Origin: an uncultured Clostridia bacterium
GTDB lineage: Bacteria > Bacillota > Clostridia > TANB77 > CAG-508
Assembly: GCA_934167685.1 (NCBI GenBank)
Contig: CAKPLQ010000027.1
Location: forward strand, 1-21,327
Direction of reading: 5' to 3'
Length of the DNA stretch: 21,327 nt
Each line of letters opens with the position of its first letter. Position 1 is the stretch's first letter. The notes beneath the pieces are model-generated. The model saw nothing but the letters and a program-made list of their open reading frames with translations, ran no database searches and was not told where the DNA came from. Positions 16,611 to 21,327 of this stretch are shown piece by piece. A program made the translations under genes and the position numbers.

Positions 16611-18212
16611 TTATTTTATTTCTTTTGCAGATTTTACTAATCCAACAAATAATGGTGCTGGTTTATTAGGTCTTGATTTTAATTCCGGATGGAATTGTCC
16701 TGCTATAAAATATGGATGTTTTCTATATTCTACAATTTCAACCAATTTTCCATCTGGTGAAGTCCCTGAACATATTAATCCAGCTTCTTCTAATCTTTCT
16801 TTGTATTGATTATTATATTCATATCTATGTCTATGACGTTCTGAAATTTTTTCTGTTCCATACAATTCTTTAGCCAAAGTTCCATCTTTTAGTATACATG
16901 GATATGCTCCTAAACGCATTGTACCACCCTTTTTATCAACTCCAATTTGTTCATCCATAATATGAATTACTGGATTTTCCGTTGTTTCGCTAAACTCTGC
17001 TGAATTGGCATCTTTTAATCCTAACACATTTCTTGCAAATTCTACAACTGCCATTTGCATACCTAAACATATTCCTAAAAATGGAATATTGTTTTCTCTT
17101 GCATATTTTATTGTTTCAATTTTTCCTTCTATTCCTCTATTTCCAAATCCCCCAGGAACTATTATTCCTTGTAATTCTTTTAATTTTTCTTTTGCAGTTT
17201 CTGCATTAATTGATTCACAGTCTATTAGTTTTATATTTACTTTTACTTGGTTTGCAAATCCTGCATGATGCAAACTTTCTATTACAGATAAATATGAATC
17301 TTCTAATTTTACATATTTTCCTACTATCGCTATGTTTACAGTTTCTTCTCCGATATTTCTTATATTATCAATCATTTTTTGCCATTCTGTATTATCTGGC
17401 ACATATCTATCTAATCTCATATGATTACATACTTCTCTTGCAAGACCTTCTTCTTCAAGCATTAGTGGTACTGCATATAGGTTATCTGCTGTTTTATTTT
17501 GAATTACACTACTCTTTCTTACATTGCAAAATAATGCTAATTTCTCTCTTATTGTATCTGGTATTTCTTGCTCGGTTCTACATACCAAAATATTGGGTTG
17601 AATTCCAAGACTTTGTAATTCTTTCACAGAGTGTTGTGTTGGCTTTGATTTTATTTCATTTGAACCAAATATGTATGGTAATAATGTTACATGTATATAT
17701 ATTACATCTTCTGGATTTTTTTCAAGTCCCACTTGACGAATTGCTTCAATTATTGATAATCCTTCAATATCTCCTACTGTTCCCCCAACTTCTGTTATTA
17801 CTATATCTACATCTGTATTTTCAAAACTGTATATCCTCTCTTTTATTTCATTTGTTACATGTGGTATTACTTGTACTGTTTTTCCTAAATAATCCCCTCT
17901 TCTTTCTTTTTCTATTACTGATGAATATACTTTTCCCATTGTTACACTTGAATTTTGAGTTAGATTTTCATCTATAAATCTTTCATAATGACCTAAATCT
18001 AAATCTGTTTCTGCTCCGTCATCTGTTACAAATACTTCTCCATGTTCATATGGACTCATAGTTCCTGGGTCTACATTTAAGTATGGGTCAAATTTTTGTA
18101 TTGTTACTTTATATCCTCTGTTTTTTAATAATCGACCTAATGATGCCGCTGTTATCCCTTTTCCTAGTCCTGATACTACTCCGCCTGTTACAAATACATA
18201 TTTTGTGTTCAT
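16611..18212 (-). CDS. pyrG: CTP synthase (glutamine-hydrolysing)
   Basis: 533 residues, full length. The N-terminal synthetase domain (1-270) has the P-loop-like GGVVSGLGKG (10-19) and DPYLNVDPGTMSPYEHGEV. The C-terminal glutamine amidotransferase (about 290-533) has nucleophile C382 in GICLGMQ and the partner pair H508/E510 in QFHPE. It makes CTP from UTP, ATP and glutamine in the cytoplasm. ATG at 18212 follows aggaggaaaaa. The 5' leader contains a terminator-like hairpin between promoter and gene, suggesting attenuation by nucleotide supply. Confidence 0.98.
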   Translation of the reverse strand: MNTKYVFVTGGVVSGLGKGITAASLGRLLKNRGYKVTIQKFDPYLNVDPGTMSPYEHGEVFVTDDGAETDLDLGHYERFIDENLTQNSSVTMGKVYSSVIEKERRGDYLGKTVQVIPHVTNEIKERIYSFENTDVDIVITEVGGTVGDIEGLSIIEAIRQVGLEKNPEDVIYIHVTLLPYIFGSNEIKSKPTQHSVKELQSLGIQPNILVCRTEQEIPDTIREKLALFCNVRKSSVIQNKTADNLYAVPLMLEEEGLAREVCNHMRLDRYVPDNTEWQKMIDNIRNIGEETVNIAIVGKYVKLEDSYLSVIESLHHAGFANQVKVNIKLIDCESINAETAKEKLKELQGIIVPGGFGNRGIEGKIETIKYARENNIPFLGICLGMQMAVVEFARNVLGLKDANSAEFSETTENPVIHIMDEQIGVDKKGGTMRLGAYPCILKDGTLAKELYGTEKISERHRHRYEYNNQYKERLEEAGLICSGTSPDGKLVEIVEYRKHPYFIAGQFHPELKSRPNKPAPLFVGLVKSAKEIK

Positions 18213-18254
18213 TTTTTCCTCCTATTTTCCCTCTTTTGCAATAAAACAAAAAAA

Positions 18255-18297
18255 TAGATTAAAATAAAAACTGCAAATTCGGTTTTTTTTTAATCTA
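18255..18297 (-). terminator. Attenuator hairpin in the pyrG leader
   Basis: Outer 10-bp stem (18255-18264 with 18288-18297; tagattaaaa) and inner 6-bp stem (18266-18271 with 18282-18287), separated by one bulged base and followed on the minus strand by seven T residues. It lies between the pyrG promoter and its ATG. The 5' arm runs through nine A residues directly followed by CC. Confidence 0.7.
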
Positions 18298-18376
18298 CTT
18301 TTTTATATTAACATTTTTTATATGAGTTGTCAATATGTTTGTCTTAATTTTATGTAAATGTTTATTTGCAGTTTTT
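18266..18376. repeat. 13-bp inverted repeat flanking the pyrG promoter
   Basis: aaaaactgcaaat (18266-18278) and atttgcagttttt (18364-18376) are exact inverted copies 85 bases apart, with the pyrG promoter between them. The outer copy lies upstream of the promoter and so is not in the pyrG transcript. Confidence 0.45.
18305..18333 (-). promoter_or_regulatory. Promoter of pyrG
   Basis: Minus strand: consensus TTGACA (18328-18333), 17 bp, TAATAT (18305-18310) with a TG-extended -10. The predicted start, near 18298, is the first base of the attenuator stem. Confidence 0.75.
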
Positions 18377-18417
18377 TGTTTTAAATTAATTTTTTAATGT
18401 TTTTTATTAAAAATATA

Positions 18418-18446
18418 TTGACAAATATATAAAGTCATGCTAATAT
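18418..18446 (+). promoter_or_regulatory. Promoter of the DUF2975-HTH pair
   Basis: Consensus TTGACA (18418-18423), 17 bp, TAATAT (18441-18446) with TGC before the -10. It is divergent from the pyrG promoter. Confidence 0.75.
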
Positions 18447-18491
18447 ATATTCATAGAGCAGCTCAATTAATAATAAAAGGAAGGATTAAAT

Positions 18492-18965
18492 ATGAAAAAG
18501 AAATTAAACTTTGATGAAACTAAAGAAAAAATGGTAAAAAAATGCCATGATGCTTCTATTTCACTATTAGTAATAGATTTCATTTATATGGCATTTATAT
18601 TATGTATCTTAATCGGTGGAATAGTATTAATGATTCAAACCAAAAATTTTAATTTTTATGAAGCTATAGCAAGTTCTGAAATATTAAATGATATGACAGA
18701 CATGATTGGATTTCATTGCTATCCATCAGACTTCTGCTATCTTATTATTTTAAATTTACTTGCTATTCTTTTAATTGAAACAGATAAAAAACAAACACCA
18801 TTTACAAATAAAAATGTAAAAATTTTAAAAATTGTAGATATTCTAGTTGTTTTACTATGGTTATTTGGACATATTGGAATAATAATTCCTGTAATGACTA
18901 CAACATTTTATTGGATATTTAAATATGGTTGTTTTCTTCAAAAAGATTCTGACGAAACATTGTAA
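18492..18965 (+). CDS. DUF2975-like four-helix membrane protein
   Basis: 157 residues with about four membrane helices: 24-47, 81-96, and two within 111-147. The cytoplasmic-loop signature ETDKKQTPFTNKNVKILK (about 97-114), followed directly by hydrophobic segments, is what I associate with the DUF2975 family. Genes of that family are typically followed by a small YozG-like XRE regulator, as here, 16 bases downstream. The function of the family is not established; a membrane partner of the regulator is a common guess. The start has a good aaaaggaagg site, and the pair is driven from a consensus promoter divergent from pyrG. Confidence 0.75.
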   Translation: MKKKLNFDETKEKMVKKCHDASISLLVIDFIYMAFILCILIGGIVLMIQTKNFNFYEAIASSEILNDMTDMIGFHCYPSDFCYLIILNLLAILLIETDKKQTPFTNKNVKILKIVDILVVLLWLFGHIGIIIPVMTTTFYWIFKYGCFLQKDSDETL

Positions 18966-18981
18966 GAAAGGATATTGTATT

Positions 18982-19194
18982 ATGGCTATTATATTAAGAT
19001 TAGATAGAGTTATGGCTGATAGAAAAATGTCTTTAAACGACCTTTCTGAAAAAGTAGGAGTTTCAAATGTTAATTTATCAAAATTGAAAAACGGTAAAGT
19101 TAGTGCTATACGTTTTTCTACCTTAAATGCAATTTGCAAAGCTCTTAATTGTCAGCCTGGAGATGTTTTAGAATATACAGAAGATTGCGAATAG
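18982..19194 (+). CDS. YozG-like XRE HTH regulator
   Basis: 70 residues, one Cro/C1-type DNA-binding domain: MAIILRLDRVMADRKMSL, then DLSEKVGVSNVNLSKLKNGK (helix-turn-helix, about 20-39), RFSTLNAICKALNCQPGDVLEY. ATG at 18982 follows gaaagga; the frame extends upstream to 18925, but that would overlap the previous gene and has no ribosome site. Gene order and spacing indicate one operon with the membrane protein. The last codons and the stop lie in the stem of the terminator hairpin. Confidence 0.88.
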   Translation: MAIILRLDRVMADRKMSLNDLSEKVGVSNVNLSKLKNGKVSAIRFSTLNAICKALNCQPGDVLEYTEDCE

Positions 19195-19221
19195 TAAATT
19201 TTATTTACTATTCGCAATCTT
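19181..19221 (+). terminator. Terminator overlapping the end of the XRE gene
   Basis: A perfect 19-bp stem (19181-19199 with 19203-19221; core gattgcgaatagtaaat) with a 3-base loop, followed by a T tract. The TAG stop (19192-19194) is inside the left arm. Confidence 0.92.
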
Positions 19222-19230
19222 TTTTTTAAT

Positions 19231-19935
19231 CTATTTGGTTAAATCTTCTAAACTTGAATAAGATAGGCAAGTTCCATCTGTTTTTATAAATAATACTCCC
19301 ATACCACCTATTCCATTTTCATCGCCACCATTTATCTTAACAACATTGCTAATATCAGTAATTCCTTTTAATTCTTTTTCTTCAGACTCAAAAACTGTTT
19401 TTGAATTAGTTGAAGCATCTGTTCTGAATCTAACATATGTAACAGTTCCATTTTCTTTTAAAAATATAATAAAACTATTGCCAGGTGCCTGTCCTTCTTC
19501 ACAATACCATACATTTACAACATTATCTGAAATTTTTTTCAAATTAGTTGCTGATGAATATTCTTTGAAAGTACTTAAATAAATATGTGCCTCATTTTTA
19601 TTATTAACAGATACATATCCAGTACCATTATCGTAATCAATACCTGTCAAATTTACATAAATTTCATTGTCTTCACCTAATTCTTTTGTTACTGATTGGC
19701 TAAAATTCTCTATATATTTTTTTGTATTATCTTCTTTATTTGAGTTATTATTTGTATCTCCTTGAGAACTTTCTAATCTACTAATTTCATCGTCTAAATT
19801 TGATACTTTTTCACTTTCGACTGTTTTTTCATTATATAATTTATAAACTATATATCCCATTACAATAATAACTATTACTAATAAAACTAAAAATATTGTT
19901 GTTATACTTGTTTTTGCAGCATTTTTTTCTTTCAT
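19231..19935 (-). CDS. Membrane-anchored extracytoplasmic protein, unknown
   Basis: 234 residues. A single N-terminal helix (about 11-33) anchors the protein; a charged, coil-like stretch (34-58) and an Asn/Ser/Asp-rich linker follow. The C-terminal 160 residues form an extracytoplasmic domain with short beta-like units (YVSVNNKNEAHIYL, FIIFLKENGTVTYVRF, MGVLFIKTDGTCLSY). The repeated pattern of hydrophobic strand then (K/T)(E/D)-G-T recalls RCC1-like or sensor beta repeats, but only weakly. ATG at 19935 has a strong aggaggtg site. It is monocistronic, with its own promoter. I cannot assign a function. Confidence 0.7.
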   Translation of the reverse strand: MKEKNAAKTSITTIFLVLLVIVIIVMGYIVYKLYNEKTVESEKVSNLDDEISRLESSQGDTNNNSNKEDNTKKYIENFSQSVTKELGEDNEIYVNLTGIDYDNGTGYVSVNNKNEAHIYLSTFKEYSSATNLKKISDNVVNVWYCEEGQAPGNSFIIFLKENGTVTYVRFRTDASTNSKTVFESEEKELKGITDISNVVKINGGDENGIGGMGVLFIKTDGTCLSYSSLEDLTK

Positions 19936-19964
19936 TCTTTCACCTCCTATCCCTATTTCATACT

Positions 19965-19994
19965 ATTATAAATTTTACTATATATAAATTCCAA
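19965..19994 (-). promoter_or_regulatory. Promoter of the membrane-anchored unknown gene
   Basis: Minus strand: TTGGAA (19989-19994), 18 bp, consensus TATAAT (19965-19970). The ATG is at 19935. Confidence 0.6.
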
Positions 19995-20020
19995 AAACAA
20001 CTAATCTAAAAAATTTACTA

Positions 20021-20062
20021 AAAAAATAAATAGCAAAGCTAATTCTCTGCTATTTATTTTTT
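20021..20062 (-). terminator. Terminator of hsp20
   Basis: A 15-bp stem (aaaaaataaatagca at 20021-20035 with 20048-20062) gives a hairpin and T run on the minus strand immediately after the hsp20 stop codon. Confidence 0.8.
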
Positions 20063-20481
20063 TATTCTCCAATTGGAATATATTTTTTCTCTTCAACTCT
20101 CTTTTCTGGTTCTTTTGGGAATTCTATTGTTAGAATACCATTTTTAAAGTTTGCCTTTATATCCTCTTCACTTACATTATCTCCAACATAGTAACTTCTT
20201 GAACACATTCCAGAAAATCTTTCTCTCTTTAAGTATTTAGCATGTTTATCTTCTTTTTCTTCATTCTTTTCTGCTGATACTGTTAAATAACCCTCGTGTA
20301 ATTCTATTTTTATATCTTCTTTGTCATATCCTGGTATATCAATTTCTAAAAAGTATTTTCCATCTTTTTCTTTCAAATCGGTTTTCATTAATTTACTTTC
20401 TTTTTCTGTGAAAAATGAATCAGGTAAAACCTCATCCCAAAAATCTAATCCATTTCCATTTCTTCTTGGTATCATCATCAT
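20062..20481 (-). CDS. Small heat-shock protein, Hsp20/alpha-crystallin family
   Basis: 139 residues. A short N-terminal arm (RRNGNGLDFWDEVLPDSFF) precedes an alpha-crystallin domain (about 32-125) with KYFLEIDIPGYDKEDIKIEL, the conserved GILTIEFPK near its end and a C-terminal IPI anchor motif (KYIPIGE). Such proteins are ATP-independent holdases that keep unfolding proteins soluble. ATG at 20481 (first of three consecutive Met codons) has aaggagg 9 bases upstream. The gene has its own promoter overlapped by a CIRCE operator, so it should be repressed by HrcA together with groESL. The leader is about 90 bases. Confidence 0.95.
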   Translation of the reverse strand: MMMIPRRNGNGLDFWDEVLPDSFFTEKESKLMKTDLKEKDGKYFLEIDIPGYDKEDIKIELHEGYLTVSAEKNEEKEDKHAKYLKRERFSGMCSRSYYVGDNVSEEDIKANFKNGILTIEFPKEPEKRVEEKKYIPIGE

Positions 20482-20503
20482 AATACATTACCTCCTTATT
20501 ATT

Positions 20504-20535
20504 TATGTGTTGACACCTTTTTTTGGTAGCACATA
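20504..20535 (-). other. Imperfect hairpin in the hsp20 5' leader
   Basis: The 6-bp stem tatgtg/cacata (20504-20509 with 20530-20535) plus an inner 3-bp acc/ggt stem close a 7-base homopolymer loop. It ends just upstream of the ribosome site and does not itself cover aaggagg. Confidence 0.35.
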
Positions 20536-20577
20536 TAAATAGTTTTAATATATTCATTTTTTCCTATTTACAGTCTT

Positions 20578-20605
20578 ATTATACATCCAATTTTAGCATT
20601 GTCAA
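20578..20605 (-). promoter_or_regulatory. Promoter of hsp20
   Basis: Minus strand: consensus TTGACA (20600-20605), 16 bp, consensus TATAAT (20578-20583). The -35 lies inside the CIRCE element. Confidence 0.85.
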
Positions 20606-20619
20606 TAGTTGAGTGCTAA
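20593..20619 (-). promoter_or_regulatory. CIRCE-like operator (HrcA site) of hsp20
   Basis: Plus strand: TTAGCATTG, 9 bases, GAGTGCTAA. One half is the exact consensus and the other has two mismatches to TTAGCACTC. Here the element covers the -35 rather than following the -10. Confidence 0.78.
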
Positions 20620-20639
20620 AATTCACAAAACTTTCACAA

Positions 20640-20665
20640 AAAAGCTGTCATTATTGACAGCTTTT
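20640..20665 (-). terminator. Terminator of pgsA
   Basis: An 11-bp stem (aaaagctgtca at 20640-20650 with 20655-20665) has the pgsA stop codon in its 4-base loop and gives a T tract on the minus strand. Confidence 0.8.
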
Positions 20666-21193
20666 CTTAAATTTAAATTGTATTGCATACATTACCAAAG
20701 AAAATATAGTTGCAAGTATTGCAAAATAGTATAAATACAAATCAATTCTAAATGAAATACTAAAATGGAATTGATTTATTAGCAATGAACACACTATTGC
20801 CAAATAAAACAATACTGTTGCAAGTTTACCATACCACTTACTATATACAACTACATCTTCTTTTTTATACATTAATGATGCCGATATTATCATAACACAT
20901 TCTTTAATAAAGACTATTGCAAATATCCACCAAGGTAAAATCTTTAATATTGCAAGTGATAGCAATAAAGACATTTGAGTAAGTTTATCTGCAAGAGGAT
21001 CTATTAGCTTTCCTATATCAGTTATATAATTGTATTTTCTAGCAATGTATCCATCTAAGATGTCTGTTATTGCTGAAATTGTAAATATTATTATTGTTGC
21101 TAAAAAATCCTCATTTACTACAGATGTAAATATAAATGGTATTAATATAAAACGTATAATTGTTAGAATATTTGGTATATTTTCTTTTTTCAT
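20651..21193 (-). CDS. pgsA: CDP-diacylglycerol-glycerol-3-phosphate 3-phosphatidyltransferase
   Basis: 180 residues, typical length for PgsA. The CDP-alcohol phosphatidyltransferase signature D-G-x2-A-R-x8-G-x3-D-x3-D is present in DGYIARKYNYITDIGKLIDPLADK (about residues 41-64, quoted here only to show spacing). Four to six hydrophobic membrane helices surround it. The enzyme makes phosphatidylglycerol phosphate, the committed step to phosphatidylglycerol and cardiolipin, in the cytoplasmic membrane. ATG at 21193 is chosen because aaagga lies 10 bases upstream; the in-frame TTG at 21209 overlaps that site. It starts 20 bases after the stop of the upstream ClpC-like gene and is probably co-transcribed with it. 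Other CDP-alcohol transferases (such as phosphatidylserine synthase) are less likely. Confidence 0.9.
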   Translation of the reverse strand: MKKENIPNILTIIRFILIPFIFTSVVNEDFLATIIIFTISAITDILDGYIARKYNYITDIGKLIDPLADKLTQMSLLLSLAILKILPWWIFAIVFIKECVMIISASLMYKKEDVVVYSKWYGKLATVLFYLAIVCSLLINQFHFSISFRIDLYLYYFAILATIFSLVMYAIQFKFKKSCQ

Positions 21194-21213
21194 TAATTTA
21201 TTTCCTTTCAAGA

Positions 21214-21327
21214 CTAATTTACATCAAACTTTAAATTTTCATTTTCAAGATTTACTGTAATGTTTTGTCCTTCATGTACTTCGTTTCTTAAAATCATTTC
21301 AGATATTTCATCTTCAACATATCTTTG
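21214..21327 (-). CDS. clpC: ClpC-like AAA+ unfoldase, last 37 residues
   Basis: The gene runs off the window; only the C-terminal end is present. The minus frame is open from 21327 to a TAG at 21214-21216. The residues QRYVEDEISEMILRNEV, then HEGQNITVNLENENLKF, match the last part of the second ATPase module of ClpC (IQKHVEDRLSEELLRG..., GQHI in Bacillus). ClpC unfolds substrates for the ClpP protease and is a heat-shock protein in many Firmicutes. ClpB or ClpE remain possible with so little sequence. It lies directly upstream of pgsA. Confidence 0.72.
   Translation of the reverse strand, partial: QRYVEDEISEMILRNEVHEGQNITVNLENENLKFDVN

Noticed and set aside
17210..17977. 255-codon plus-strand reading frame opposite pyrG
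   Set aside because: It is a Leu/Phe-rich antisense shadow of an intact CTP synthase gene with no ribosome site; A/T-rich coding DNA commonly gives such frames.

Overview
The window is AT-rich (well over two thirds A+T by eye) with strong Shine-Dalgarno sites, sigma-A type promoters at 16-18 bp spacing, CIRCE heat-shock operators, intrinsic terminators and a 7TM histidine kinase. Together these point to a low-GC Firmicute, most likely a Clostridia-class (possibly gut-associated) bacterium; no species can be named from the sequence alone. No insertion sequence, CRISPR array, rRNA or prophage module is visible.

Layout. 1-627 is the C-terminal end of a Tex-type S1 RNA-binding protein. 680-1744 (-) is a REC-HD-GYP response regulator. 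2013-2660 (+) holds two short genes: an acidic protein with a hydrophobic tail, and an XRE-type regulator. 2702-11944 (-) is the main accessory locus: a two-module non-ribosomal peptide synthetase (C-A-T-C-A-T-reductase), followed six bases downstream by a membrane histidine kinase whose ribosome binding site lies inside the synthetase gene. A membrane-anchored HtrA protease is transcribed divergently from it (12109-13221 +), across an intergenic region with a perfect 11-bp inverted repeat over the -35 regions. tRNA-Arg(ACG) follows at 13289-13365. Then come groEL-groES (-) with a CIRCE operator, an unrecognised 304-residue gene with deviating arginine codons (+), pyrG (-) with a terminator-like attenuator in its leader, a DUF2975-type membrane protein plus XRE regulator pair (+), a membrane-anchored unknown (-), hsp20 (-) with its own CIRCE operator, pgsA (-), and the last 37 codons of a ClpC-like ATPase (-).

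How the genes may work together. The synthetase ends in an NAD(P)H-dependent reductase domain, so its expected product is a dipeptide aldehyde, which could be N-acylated or could cyclise to a dihydropyrazinone/pyrazinone. The first adenylation pocket reads close to the glycine code; the second is not assignable. Tight coupling to a 7TM sensor kinase suggests a signalling or feedback circuit. The only response regulator in view is the nearby HD-GYP protein. This circuit is the most interesting candidate system here, but the link is inference. The rest of the window is largely proteostasis (HtrA, GroESL, Hsp20, ClpC) and housekeeping (Tex, PyrG, PgsA).
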